A stretch of DNA of 64,000 bases from Gordonia mangrovi (GTDB lineage Bacteria; Actinomycetota; Actinomycetes; Mycobacteriales; Mycobacteriaceae). The stretch lies in assembly GCF_024734075.1 (NCBI RefSeq), contig NZ_CP102850.1, positions 1,426,001 to 1,490,000 of the forward strand. The letters run 5' to 3'. Under the pieces are notes generated by a model. The model had not been told where the DNA came from. It worked only from the letters and a program-made list of their open reading frames with translations, and ran no database searches. Both the position numbers and the translations under genes were made by a program. Position 1 is the first letter of the stretch. Each line of letters begins with the position of its first letter. Of the stretch, positions 50,738-59,514 are shown piece by piece.

Positions 50738-51526
50738 TTACGGCGTGATGTCACCGGCCGCGAGCCGCTCCCGGATCTCGTCGGTGCGGTGCACTGCCGA
50801 CCCGATCTCCTCGGCCATCACATGCGCCGCCGACTGCCACGCCACGGCCCGGATACGTTCCAGGTTCTGCTCGAACTCGGCCCGACTCGCGGTGCCGTGA
50901 TAGATCTTGCCGGCCTCGGTGATCCACTTCGCCACCAGACGTTCAGACAGATCCCGCAGGACCACCCGCATCTCGTCGGCCGACCACCGACTCAGTTCCA
51001 GATCCGTTCCGATGGCGGCCATCTCCAGCGCGCCGCGCAACTGCGGGACACTCGGCGCAAACCACACCTTGCGACCGTCGGCGCCCTGCCGACGCTCGAG
51101 GTAGCCCGTGGACACCAGGTCGGCCACCCGGTCGGGGTACGCATCGCCGAGCAGGTCGGCGAGTTCCCCCTCATCGAGCTCACGTTCCGATGTCGCCAGC
51201 CAGGCCGCCCCGGCGATCGAGGGCCCCAGTAGGTCCACCACCTCCGAGGTCGGCTCCCCGGTGTTGCCGAGTACCGCCTTGATGGTCTGGAGTCGCAACC
51301 CACGTCCCTGCAACGCGGCGATCGATCGCAATCGCTCGAGGTGCTGCGGCCCGTACACCGCCTGCCCGCCTCGGCGGGACGGACGCGGCAACAGGCCCTC
51401 GGACTGGTAATAGCGGATCGTCCGTGCGGGCACCTCGGCGACCTTCTCGAGCTCGGTGATGGTGAAGGAGGCCTCGATGGCGTTGTTGGTCGTCACCTCT
51501 CCTATGAAATCACCTCCTGGTGCCAT
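50738..51526 (-). CDS. MerR-family transcriptional regulator
   Basis: A 262-residue regulator. The N-terminal helix-turn-helix is of MerR type: FTITELEKVAEVPARTIRYYQSEGLLPRPSRRGGQAVYGPQHLERL (written here as the recognisable core RTIRYYQSEGLL). The ~180-residue C-terminal part has no metal-binding Cys pattern and may sense an organic ligand. It is divergent from the SDR/E1/ligase operon across a 127-base region holding a -35/-10 pair and palindromes, so it is the obvious controller of that operon. The start is uncertain: ATG 51526 or GTG 51496. Confidence 0.85.
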   Translation of the reverse strand: MAPGGDFIGEVTTNNAIEASFTITELEKVAEVPARTIRYYQSEGLLPRPSRRGGQAVYGPQHLERLRSIAALQGRGLRLQTIKAVLGNTGEPTSEVVDLLGPSIAGAAWLATSERELDEGELADLLGDAYPDRVADLVSTGYLERRQGADGRKVWFAPSVPQLRGALEMAAIGTDLELSRWSADEMRVVLRDLSERLVAKWITEAGKIYHGTASRAEFEQNLERIRAVAWQSAAHVMAEEIGSAVHRTDEIRERLAAGDITP

Positions 51527-51551
51527 TGCCCAGTAGCGCCTTGAACAACAC

Positions 51552-51600
51552 TTGACAGTGCTATGTGACTCACCTTACTGTGTTGTGACAGTAATTACTG
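51552..51600 (+). promoter_or_regulatory. promoter and palindromic operator of the SDR-E1-ligase operon
   Basis: TTGACA (51552-51557) and TACTGT (51576-51581) form a promoter with an 18-base spacer, slightly long as in MerR-controlled promoters. Overlapping it are TTACTGT-6-ACAGTAA (51575-51594) and the perfect 12-base palindrome CAGTAATTACTG (51589-51600). The latter is flanked by GTGTTGT / ACAACAC arms. The same 12-mer recurs at 57909-57920. Confidence 0.72.
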
Positions 51601-51653
51601 ACAACACTCAGTGATGACCCACACCTCGCACCCGCATCCACCCGGAGGTCACC

Positions 51654-52652
51654 ATGTCGGACGCCCGTCCCAACCCCACCGTTCCCGGTTCGGTCTTCAT
51701 CACCGGAGCCGGTGGTTTCATCGGCCGCACACTCGCGGCCCGGCTGCGTGAACTCGGCGCCACGGTCACCGGCGTCGACCTGGTCGCCGACCCCGCCGAG
51801 GGGATCATCGCCGGCAGCACCACCGACCCGTCGACCTGGGCACATGCACTCGAGGGCGTCGACGCTGTGATCCACACCGCCGCCATCGTCAGCACCGTCG
51901 CCCCCGTCGAACAGGCATGGGAGGTCAACGTGCTGGGCACCAAGAAGGTCATCGACGCGGCAGTGGACGCGGGCGTCGGCCGCTTCGTGCACCTCAGCTC
52001 GATCGCCGCGTACGGCTGGGACTACCCCGATCACGTCACCGAGGACCACCCGACCCGGGTCACCGGCGGGATCAGCACCTACACCGATACGAAGACCAAC
52101 TCCGAGCTCACGGTGCTCGCCAACGCCAAACGCGGCATGGAGACCGTCATCGTGCGTCCCGCCGACGTCTACGGCCCGGGCTCGGTGTGGATTCGCGAAC
52201 CGCTCGCGATGATCAAGAAGAACCAGATGCTGCTGCCCGAGGGCGGATCCGGCGTCTTCGACGTGATCTACATCGACAACTTCGTCGACGCGATGGTGCT
52301 GCTGCTGGCCGCCGATGGCGCGTCGGTCGAGGGCCAGATCTTCAACGTCGGCGAGGAATCGATCCGCACCTGCGCCGAGTACTTCGGCGAGCTGGCCTCG
52401 TGGGTCCCCGGCGGCAAGGTGACCACCCTGCCGATCAAGGTGGCTGCACCCGCGCTCGGTGTGGTCGGCAAGCTGCAGCGCCGCCTCGGGGTCAAGAGCG
52501 AACTCGGTCCGGCCCTGATGCACATGTTCAACCGCCACGTCGTCGTCTCCAACGCGAAGGCCCGCGACGTACTCGGCTTCAAACCCGTCGTCTCCTATGA
52601 AGAGGGCATGGCGCGCCAGAAGGCGTGGGCACGCCGCGAAGGCCTCATCTGA
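51654..52652 (+). CDS. NAD(P)-dependent epimerase/dehydratase-type SDR
   Basis: A 332-residue extended short-chain dehydrogenase: dinucleotide motif ITGAGGFIG at ~17-25, the VDLV strand end at ~46, the catalytic region HLSSIAAYG (~118) and YTDTK (~147-151) as YxxxK, then RPADVYGPGSVW. It is most like the 3-beta-hydroxysteroid dehydrogenase / NAD-epimerase group and probably oxidises or reduces a hydroxyl group. It is the first gene of the MerR-divergent operon, with the E1 alpha gene following after 67 bases. Confidence 0.87.
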   Translation: MSDARPNPTVPGSVFITGAGGFIGRTLAARLRELGATVTGVDLVADPAEGIIAGSTTDPSTWAHALEGVDAVIHTAAIVSTVAPVEQAWEVNVLGTKKVIDAAVDAGVGRFVHLSSIAAYGWDYPDHVTEDHPTRVTGGISTYTDTKTNSELTVLANAKRGMETVIVRPADVYGPGSVWIREPLAMIKKNQMLLPEGGSGVFDVIYIDNFVDAMVLLLAADGASVEGQIFNVGEESIRTCAEYFGELASWVPGGKVTTLPIKVAAPALGVVGKLQRRLGVKSELGPALMHMFNRHVVVSNAKARDVLGFKPVVSYEEGMARQKAWARREGLI

Positions 52653-52719
52653 ACGACCGCTTGCCCTCGCACCGAACAGGAAACCCCATGACACACAACA
52701 CGATCTTCGGAGGTCACCG

Positions 52720-53787
52720 ATGAGCACCACCCGGATGGACGCCGCCCGTATCTACCGGATGATGGTCCGGATGCGGCTGGTGGACGAGGCATTCGTCGAA
52801 GCCTGGAAGGACGGCCTGGTGCCGGGTGAGTACCACTCGGCCCAGGGCGAGGAGGGCATCAACGCCGGTGTCCTCGCGCACCTCAACGACGCCGACACCC
52901 TCGCCCTCGATCACCGCAACACCGGTCCGTTCGTCGGTCGCGGCATCGATCTCGAACCGCTGATGCTCGAGGTCCTCGGTTCCGACGAGGGCATCGCGCG
53001 CGGCATGGCCGGGCACATGCACATCTTCGATCCCGACTGCAATGCCGGCGCCGACGGCATCGTCGGCGCGGGCGGGCCGCTCGCCGTCGGACAGGCCATC
53101 GCGCACACCCGCGCCAACCCGGGCAACGTCGCGGTCACCTTCCACGGTGAGGCCGCAATGAACCAGGGCATGATGATGGAGGCCTACAACATGGCCGTCG
53201 CCTGGAACCTGCCGGTGGTGTTCGTCTGCAAGGACAACAAGTGGGGCATCACCACCTACTCCAGCGATCAGACCGCCGGCAGTCCGGTGCAACGTGCCAA
53301 GGGATTCGGTCTCGCCGTCGAGACGGCTGCCGGCCACAAGGTGCGCGATGTGCACCGGGCCGCAGGCAAACTCATCGACCGCGCACGCGCGGGCAAGGGC
53401 CCCGGGTTCCTGTATGTGACCTGCCACCGCCCCAATGGACACCTCGAGGGTGACCCGCTGGTGGGTCTGCTGCGCGACCCCAAGAAGCAACTGTCGGTGT
53501 GGCTGCCCGAACTGCAGGGCGGTCTCACCAACGCCGAGGGCGGCACCACCGGCGAGAAGGTGCGCGCCATGATCGGCGTCGGCAAGCGCAGTGGCCGCTT
53601 CGCCCGCGACATGGTTGTCAACAACCGCAAGGACCCGGTCCGCCGCGGCCGCAGTCTGGTCGACGCGGACGCCGCCGCCACCATCGAAGCCCAGGAACGA
53701 GCCGACGTGCTCGCCGCCATCACCGCAGCCCGTACGCGCGTCGGCAAGCGCATCGGCTTCGGCGTCACCACAGGAGGAACCCGATGA
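52720..53787 (+). CDS. thiamine-diphosphate-dependent 2-oxoacid dehydrogenase-type E1, alpha subunit
   Basis: A 355-residue AcoA/PdhA-like protein: RMRLVDEAFVEAW, LALDHRNTGPFVGRG, ARGMAGHMHIFDPDCN and a ThDP region FHGEAAMNQGMMMEAYNMA - KDNKWGIT. The usual GDGA and ENN of this motif read GEAA and KDN, so a metal-ligand Asp is replaced by Glu. GGAGG upstream supports ATG 52720, although the frame is open further 5'. It overlaps the beta-subunit gene by ATGA. No lipoyl E2 or E3 gene follows, which separates it from ordinary pyruvate or acetoin dehydrogenase operons. Substrate unknown. Confidence 0.87.
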   Translation: MSTTRMDAARIYRMMVRMRLVDEAFVEAWKDGLVPGEYHSAQGEEGINAGVLAHLNDADTLALDHRNTGPFVGRGIDLEPLMLEVLGSDEGIARGMAGHMHIFDPDCNAGADGIVGAGGPLAVGQAIAHTRANPGNVAVTFHGEAAMNQGMMMEAYNMAVAWNLPVVFVCKDNKWGITTYSSDQTAGSPVQRAKGFGLAVETAAGHKVRDVHRAAGKLIDRARAGKGPGFLYVTCHRPNGHLEGDPLVGLLRDPKKQLSVWLPELQGGLTNAEGGTTGEKVRAMIGVGKRSGRFARDMVVNNRKDPVRRGRSLVDADAAATIEAQERADVLAAITAARTRVGKRIGFGVTTGGTR

Positions 53788-54797
53788 CCATCATGCGCTA
53801 TGACGAAGCCGTCGATCACGCCCTCGGCCAGGCCATGGCCGCCGACCCCTCGGTGGTCACCTGGGGTGAGGACGTCGAGATCCTGCGCCGCGTGCTGCAG
53901 AGCCGCTTCGGCGTGGAGCGGGTGCGCGACACCCCGATCTCCGAGCAGGGCTTCATGTACGCCGGGATCGGCGCCGCCATGGCCGGCCTGCGCCCGGTGG
54001 TCGAGCTCTACATGATCGACTTCGGCATGGTCGGCTGGTCGGCCATCGCCAACGCCGGCTCCAAGTTCAAGGACTTCTCCGGCGGCCGCTGGAACATCCC
54101 GATGGTGCTGCGCGCCGGTGTCGGCGGCTGGTACGCCGACGGCGGCCAGCACGAGCAGACCTTCTGGGGCAGCCTCGCGTCCTATCCGTCCACCGAGGTC
54201 GTGGTGCCGTCCACCCCGGCCGACGCCGCCGGGCTGATGCTGTCGGCCGTGCAGAGCGACGATTTCACCGTCTTCCTCACCCCCAAGCTGCTCGACCAGC
54301 AGATCCTGGACTACCTCGGCGGCGACCAGCGCGACACGCTCGACCTGACCCCCGTCCAGCCCAGGGCCGGCGCCATCGGCGACGTCGACGACGTGGTGAC
54401 CCCGATCCCGTTCGGACAGGCCGCAACTCGCCGCGAGGGTGGTGACATCACCCTGGTGTCGGTCGGCATCGGTGTACACCGCTGCCTCGAGGCCGCCGAC
54501 CAGCTCGCCGCCGACGGCATCGAGGCGACCGTGCTCGACCTGCGCACCCTCGCCCCGCTCGACACCGAGGCGATCGTCTCCCACGTCGGCCGCACCGGCC
54601 GCGTCGTCGTCGCCGACGAGGACTACAGCCGTGGCGGGCTGACCGGCGAGATCGCCGCTCTGCTCTTGGAATCCGGCACCTCCGCGCGCTACGCGCGAGT
54701 TGCGGTCGACCAGACCATCCCGTTCGCGCCGCATCTGGAATACGCGGCATTGCCCAACGCCGAGCGCATCGCCTCGGCCGCGAAATCCCTTGCCTGA
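53784..54797 (+). CDS. thiamine-diphosphate-dependent 2-oxoacid dehydrogenase-type E1, beta subunit
   Basis: A 337-residue transketolase-like beta subunit: VVTWGEDVEI near residue 24, RVRDTPISEQGFMYAGIGAAMAGLRPV (~46-72) with the conserved Glu that activates ThDP, GGWYADGGQHEQTF, and a C-terminal domain DITLVSVGIGVHRCLEAADQL. It pairs with the alpha subunit (ATGA overlap) to form the alpha2beta2 E1. The C-terminal domain is complete, so the enzyme should be active as a decarboxylase or ligase. The electron or acyl acceptor is not encoded here. Confidence 0.9.
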   Translation: MTIMRYDEAVDHALGQAMAADPSVVTWGEDVEILRRVLQSRFGVERVRDTPISEQGFMYAGIGAAMAGLRPVVELYMIDFGMVGWSAIANAGSKFKDFSGGRWNIPMVLRAGVGGWYADGGQHEQTFWGSLASYPSTEVVVPSTPADAAGLMLSAVQSDDFTVFLTPKLLDQQILDYLGGDQRDTLDLTPVQPRAGAIGDVDDVVTPIPFGQAATRREGGDITLVSVGIGVHRCLEAADQLAADGIEATVLDLRTLAPLDTEAIVSHVGRTGRVVVADEDYSRGGLTGEIAALLLESGTSARYARVAVDQTIPFAPHLEYAALPNAERIASAAKSLA

Positions 54798-54809
54798 GGA
54801 CACACCATC

Positions 54810-56216
54810 ATGACCACGTCACTTCCCCTCGTCCAGATCGCGCTCAGCGTCCGCGACATCCAGCACAGTCAGCGTTGGTACCGCGACATCTTCGGCTTCA
54901 CCGAGTCCGGCGGCACCCACGCGTTCGTCCCGCTGCTCGGTTCCGAGGACGTGCAGAATGTTCCCGGCGCCACCAGCGTCTGCTGGTGGATGCTCGACGG
55001 CACCCCCGGCTTCCAGATGGAACTGTTCGAATTCTCCAAGCCGCACCCGAAGCCGGTTCCTGCCGACTGGCGACCCAATGACATCGGTTACACCACAGTC
55101 GGATTCCACGTCGCCGACTTCGATGCCACGCTGGCGGCGCTGGCCCGCCGCAACGTGACGCCGCTGACCGAACCGATGGGCATACTCGGGTCGCGCCGGG
55201 TCTGCGTCAAGGACCCGGACGGCATCCTGCTCGAACTCATGGAAGACGACCCGCGCGTCGAGGGCATGGGCGCCCGGCCGGACTCCCCCGCCGTCGCCCG
55301 TTTCGTCACCTTGTCGGTGCCCGACCTCGCCGAGGCCCGCCGCACCTGGGTGGACGTGATGGGGCTGCCCGAGGTGGACCTCGCCCTGCACGACACCGAG
55401 CACGAAAAGCTCTGGAGCCTCGACGGTTCCACGCGTGAGTCCTTCGTCGTCCGTAGCGGCGACGCGTTCCTCGAGGTGGTGCAGTACCTCGATCCGATCG
55501 GCAAGCCGTGGCCGACCGGCTACCACATCAGCGACATCGGCATCCTCAACATCGCACTCGGACTGCCCGATCGGGCGTCGCTGGACGCCCTCGTGGAGAA
55601 GGGCCGGCCGCACGGCATCGAGCCGAACACCACCAAGGGCACCGTGGTGGACAAGTTCTGGTACGCCTCGTATGTCAATGACCCCCTGGGCTTCTCGATC
55701 GAGTTGCTCTGGCACGGGAGCAAGGGCAAGCGTCGTCCGGTCGATCCGTTGGGTCTGCTCGAGCTCGGTTTCACCGAGAAGCGGCCACCGCTCAAGCGGG
55801 TGAGCGCCGTCGCGCGGACCTCGGCCACCCCCGAACAGGTGTGGGCGGTGCTCACCGATCACGCGTCGATGTTCGACTGGACGCCGTTCAAGCGGTCCGA
55901 GGTGCTCAGTGCGGGAGACGACAACGGCGTCGGGCTCATCCGCAAGCTCAGCGGCGGGCCGGCCGGCATGACGGTCCACGAGCAGATCGTCGCGGCCGAG
56001 GCCCCCCGACGGATGGAGTACACCGCCAAGGGCGCCCCCGGCATGAAGCGGTACCACAGCTTCGTCGACGTCGAGGCCGAGCCGGGCGGCGGCAGCACCA
56101 TCACCTGGGAGGCGCAGTACCGCACTCTGCTGCCGGGCTCCACCGCCATCACCGGCCGCATGGTGCAGACGCTGGCCGACGGCCTCGCCCGCGCCGCCGA
56201 ACGCACCGCTCACTGA
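54810..56216 (+). CDS. VOC-VOC-SRPBCC fusion protein
   Basis: A 468-residue protein of three small domains. Two VOC/glyoxalase-like modules (~1-150, ending DPDGILLELMED, and ~158-305, ending DPLGFSIELLWHG) give a full bicupin metal site of the kind seen in extradiol dioxygenases and glyoxalases. An SRPBCC/polyketide-cyclase-like lipid-binding domain follows (~330-468, VSAVARTSATPEQVWAVLTDHASMFDWTPF). The gene lies 12 bases after the E1 beta gene and 20 before the ligase, in one operon. A ring-cleaving, isomerising or hydrophobic-substrate role is inference from the fold pair only. Confidence 0.82.
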   Translation: MTTSLPLVQIALSVRDIQHSQRWYRDIFGFTESGGTHAFVPLLGSEDVQNVPGATSVCWWMLDGTPGFQMELFEFSKPHPKPVPADWRPNDIGYTTVGFHVADFDATLAALARRNVTPLTEPMGILGSRRVCVKDPDGILLELMEDDPRVEGMGARPDSPAVARFVTLSVPDLAEARRTWVDVMGLPEVDLALHDTEHEKLWSLDGSTRESFVVRSGDAFLEVVQYLDPIGKPWPTGYHISDIGILNIALGLPDRASLDALVEKGRPHGIEPNTTKGTVVDKFWYASYVNDPLGFSIELLWHGSKGKRRPVDPLGLLELGFTEKRPPLKRVSAVARTSATPEQVWAVLTDHASMFDWTPFKRSEVLSAGDDNGVGLIRKLSGGPAGMTVHEQIVAAEAPRRMEYTAKGAPGMKRYHSFVDVEAEPGGGSTITWEAQYRTLLPGSTAITGRMVQTLADGLARAAERTAH

Positions 56217-56236
56217 CCTTCGAAAGGACCTTCCCC

Positions 56237-57721
56237 ATGAACCTCACGAACAACCTGCGTCATACCGCCGAAGATCACCCCGATGTTGTCGCGATCAAAC
56301 TGGACGACACCGAGATCACCTACGCCCAGCTCAGCGGCCTGGCCGCCAAGACCGCACAGTGGCTGCGCGATCTCGGCGTGAAACCCGGTGACCGGGTGGC
56401 GGTGTCGCTGCCGAACATCCCGCACATGCCGGTGCTGTACTACGGAATCCTGTGGGCCGGTGGCGTCGTCGTGCCGATGAACCCGCTCTACAAGGACCGG
56501 GAATTCGCCCACGTGCTGTCCGACAGCGGTGCCACGGCGTTCTTCGCCTGGAACGGCGTCGCCGAGCAGGCCGCCAAGGGCGCCGCCGAGGCCGGTGTGC
56601 AGTTCATCGAGGTCGACCCCGCCACCTTCGTCGGGCAGATCGCCGCTCATGCGACGGCCCGTCCCACCGCGCGTGACGACGACGACACCGCGGTGATCCT
56701 CTATACCTCCGGCACCACCGGAGCACCGAAGGGCGCCGAGCTGACCCACGCGAACATGGTGCGCAACGCCGAGGTGTGTGCCGACGACCGGCTGATCGGA
56801 TTGTCCGCCGGCGACATGGTGTTCGGTGGCCTGCCGCTGTTCCACGTCTTCGGACAGACCTGCATGATGAACGCCGCGGTGCTCACCGGCGCCACCCTGA
56901 CCCTGCTGCCCCGCTTCGATCCGCAGCGGGCGCTGGAGATCATCGAGCGCGACAAGGTCACCCACATGGGTGGCGTGCCGACCATGTTCGTCGCACTGTC
57001 GCAGTACCCCGACCGTGACCGGTACGACACGTCGAGCCTCACCCGGTGCGTATCGGGCGGCTCGGCGCTGCCGGTCGAGGTCTTGTCCGCCTTCGAAGAT
57101 ACCTACGGCGCCATGGTTCTCGAGGGCTACGGGCTGTCGGAGACGTCGCCGGTGGCGTCGTTCAACCACGCCGACCGCGAACGCAAGCCCGGTTCGGTGG
57201 GCCAGCCGATCGAGGGCGTCGAACTGAAACTCGTCGACCCCGACTGGAACGAGGTACCCGAGGGCAGCGACGGCGAGATCGTCATCAAAGGCCACAACGT
57301 GATGAAGGGCTACTTCAACAACCCCAACGCCACCGACTCGGTGATGCACAACGGCTGGTTCCGCACCGGCGACATCGGCCGCCGCGACGAGGACGGCTAC
57401 TACTACATCGTCGACCGCGCCAAGGACATGATCATCCGCGGCGGCTACAACGTCTACCCCCGCGAGATCGAGGAAGTCCTCTACACCCACCCCGCCGTCG
57501 GCAGCGCCGCCGTCGTCGGCATCCCCAGCCAGCTGCACGGCGAGGAAATCGCCGCTGTGATCACCCTCAAACCGGGAATGTCGGTGACCGAGGACGAGAT
57601 CAGCGAGTTCGCCAAAGAGCGCGTCGCCGCCTACAAGTACCCCCGCGTGGTGCGCATCGTCGACGCACTGCCACTCGGACCAACCGGCAAGATCCTCAAA
57701 CGCGAGATCACCGTCAGCTGA
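56237..57721 (+). CDS. fatty-acid/aryl acyl-CoA ligase (AMP-binding), copy 1
   Basis: A 494-residue acyl-CoA synthetase: YTSGTTGAPKGAELTH P-loop (~156), GGLPLFHVFGQT, GYGLSET (~297), YFRTGD-type WFRTGDIGRRDEDGYYYIVDRAKDMI (~372-397), and the A10 lysine in PTGKILKREI at the end. It activates a carboxylic acid to its CoA thioester through an acyl-AMP. ATG 56237 follows AAAGGA. It is the last gene of the MerR-divergent operon and has a hairpin just downstream. Its last ~537 bases are almost identical to those of copy 2 (58017-59501). Confidence 0.93.
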   Translation: MNLTNNLRHTAEDHPDVVAIKLDDTEITYAQLSGLAAKTAQWLRDLGVKPGDRVAVSLPNIPHMPVLYYGILWAGGVVVPMNPLYKDREFAHVLSDSGATAFFAWNGVAEQAAKGAAEAGVQFIEVDPATFVGQIAAHATARPTARDDDDTAVILYTSGTTGAPKGAELTHANMVRNAEVCADDRLIGLSAGDMVFGGLPLFHVFGQTCMMNAAVLTGATLTLLPRFDPQRALEIIERDKVTHMGGVPTMFVALSQYPDRDRYDTSSLTRCVSGGSALPVEVLSAFEDTYGAMVLEGYGLSETSPVASFNHADRERKPGSVGQPIEGVELKLVDPDWNEVPEGSDGEIVIKGHNVMKGYFNNPNATDSVMHNGWFRTGDIGRRDEDGYYYIVDRAKDMIIRGGYNVYPREIEEVLYTHPAVGSAAVVGIPSQLHGEEIAAVITLKPGMSVTEDEISEFAKERVAAYKYPRVVRIVDALPLGPTGKILKREITVS

Positions 57722-57734
57722 CCGCCTTTGAGTT

Positions 57735-57767
57735 GCGGCGCTCATCCCGTCGAGGGGTGAGCGCCGC
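57735..57767 (+). terminator. hairpin after acyl-CoA ligase copy 1
   Basis: A 14-bp stem, GCGGCGCTCATCCC / GGGGTGAGCGCCGC with one G-T wobble, and a 5-base loop, starting 14 bases after the stop codon. A closely related hairpin follows copy 2. The rest of 57768-58016 holds a truncated left arm of the GCTGGTTGAG repeat (57808-57820) and the operator described next. Confidence 0.75.
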
Positions 57768-57905
57768 GCCGGCTTCCCGAGCGAACCGCGAGCCTGGGGC
57801 ATCCCCCGCTGGTTGAGTGGATATCGCGAATGCACTGGCGGCGTATGAGGCAAACGTCACACCGCGATTGCACAAAATAGCGGATCGTGAAGTATTACCG
57901 GCATG

Positions 57906-57923
57906 TTACAGTAATTACTGTAA
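57906..57923 (+). promoter_or_regulatory. 18-bp perfect palindrome upstream of acyl-CoA ligase copy 2
   Basis: TTACAGTAATTACTGTAA is fully symmetric and contains the same CAGTAATTACTG core found in the promoter of the SDR operon at 51589-51600. It lies 93 bases before the copy 2 start codon. This points to one regulator acting on both transcription units, with the divergent MerR protein the nearest candidate. Confidence 0.75.
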
Positions 57924-58016
57924 GTTGCCAGCGATCCGGTGCTGACCGTGTCGACGCGCGGCAAGCGCGACGACCCTTCGAATGTCGATTCCTCGGATCC
58001 AGGAGAAGGACCGCCC

Positions 58017-59501
58017 ATGACCCTCATCGACAACCTGCGCCACACCACGGAACGGCATCCTGCCGCCGTTGCCGTCAGGATGGACGACACCGAGATCACC
58101 TACGCCGAGATCAAGTCGCTGGCAGCCCGCACCGCGCGTTGGCTGCGCGACCTCGGGGTCGCGCCCGGTGACCGGGTGGCGGTGTCCATGCCCAACCTGC
58201 TGCACATGCCGGTGATCTACTACGGCATCCTCTGGGCGGGCGGCGTCGTGGTGCCGATGAATCCTCTCTACAAGGCCCGTGAGTTCGCCCATGTCCTCGC
58301 CGACAGCGGCGCCACGGCATTCTTCGCCTGGAACGGCGTCGCCGAGCAGGCTGCCAAGGGCGCCGCCGATGCCGGCGTGACCTTCGTCGAGGTCGACCCG
58401 AGCAACTTCCTCTATGAGGTGTTGTCGCACGCCGCCACCCGGGCCACCCCTCGAGCCGACGACGACACCGCGGTGATCCTCTACACATCGGGCACCACCG
58501 GCGCCCCCAAAGGTGCCGAACTGACGCACTCGAATATGACGAAGAATGCTGAGACCTGCGCCGCAGAAACACTTCTCGGTCTCGCAGCCGGCGATGTCGT
58601 GTTCGGGGGACTGCCGCTGTTCCACGTGTTCGGTCAGACCGTGATGATGAACACCGCTTTCCTGACCGGCGCCACCCTCACCCTCCTCCCGCGCTTCGAA
58701 CCGCGGCGCGCGCTGGAGATCATCGAGCGCGACAAGGTGACCCACATGGGGGGTGTCCCGACGATGTACGTGGCCTTGGCTCAGTTCCCGGACCACGCGC
58801 AGTTCAACACCTCGAGCCTCACCCGCTGCGTGTCGGGGGGTGCCGCGTTGCCGGTCGAGGTCTTGTCCGCATTCGACGAGACCTACGGCGCCTCGATTCT
58901 GGAGGGCTACGGGCTGTCGGAGACGTCTGCCGCGGCCACTTTCAACCACGCGGGTCGGGTCCGGAAGCCCGGTTCGGTGGGCCAGCCGATCGAGGGCGTC
59001 GAACTGAAACTCGTCGACCCCGACTGGAACGAGGTACCCGAGGGCAGCGACGGCGAGATCGTCATCAAAGGCCACAACGTGATGAAGGGCTACTTCAACA
59101 ACCCCAACGCCACCGACTCGGTGATGCACAACGGCTGGTTCCGCACCGGCGACATCGGCCGCCGCGACGAGGACGGCTACTACTACATCGTCGACCGCGC
59201 CAAGGACATGATCATCCGCGGCGGCTACAACGTCTACCCCCGCGAGATCGAGGAAGTCCTCTACACCCACCCCGCCGTCGGCAGCGCCGCCGTCGTCGGC
59301 ATCCCCAGCCAGATGCACGGCGAGGAAATCGCCGCGGTGATCACCCTCAAACCGGGAATGTCGGTGACCGAGGACGAGATCAGCGAGTTCGCCAAAGAGC
59401 GCGTCGCCGCCTATAAGTACCCCCGCGTGGTGCGCATCGTCGACGCACTGCCACTCGGACCAACCGGCAAGATCCTCAAACGCGAGATCACCGTCGGCTG
59501 A
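58017..59501 (+). CDS. fatty-acid/aryl acyl-CoA ligase (AMP-binding), copy 2
   Basis: A 494-residue paralogue of copy 1, with the same P-loop (YTSGTTGAPKGAELTH), GYGLSET and C-terminal PTGKILKREI. The N-terminal two thirds differ at many positions, including the likely acyl pocket (for example copy 1 NHADRERKPG against NHAGRVRKPG), so substrate range may differ. The C-terminal domain is essentially the same protein. GGAGAAGGA lies upstream of ATG 58017. It has its own promoter region with the shared palindrome and its own terminator. Confidence 0.93.
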   Translation: MTLIDNLRHTTERHPAAVAVRMDDTEITYAEIKSLAARTARWLRDLGVAPGDRVAVSMPNLLHMPVIYYGILWAGGVVVPMNPLYKAREFAHVLADSGATAFFAWNGVAEQAAKGAADAGVTFVEVDPSNFLYEVLSHAATRATPRADDDTAVILYTSGTTGAPKGAELTHSNMTKNAETCAAETLLGLAAGDVVFGGLPLFHVFGQTVMMNTAFLTGATLTLLPRFEPRRALEIIERDKVTHMGGVPTMYVALAQFPDHAQFNTSSLTRCVSGGAALPVEVLSAFDETYGASILEGYGLSETSAAATFNHAGRVRKPGSVGQPIEGVELKLVDPDWNEVPEGSDGEIVIKGHNVMKGYFNNPNATDSVMHNGWFRTGDIGRRDEDGYYYIVDRAKDMIIRGGYNVYPREIEEVLYTHPAVGSAAVVGIPSQMHGEEIAAVITLKPGMSVTEDEISEFAKERVAAYKYPRVVRIVDALPLGPTGKILKREITVG

Positions 59502-59514
59502 AGACCTTCGGGTC

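Noticed and set aside
52720..54797. Acetoin or pyruvate dehydrogenase operon
   Set aside because: No E2 (lipoyl) or E3 gene follows and the alpha-subunit ThDP motif is atypical, so only the E1-type assignment is kept.
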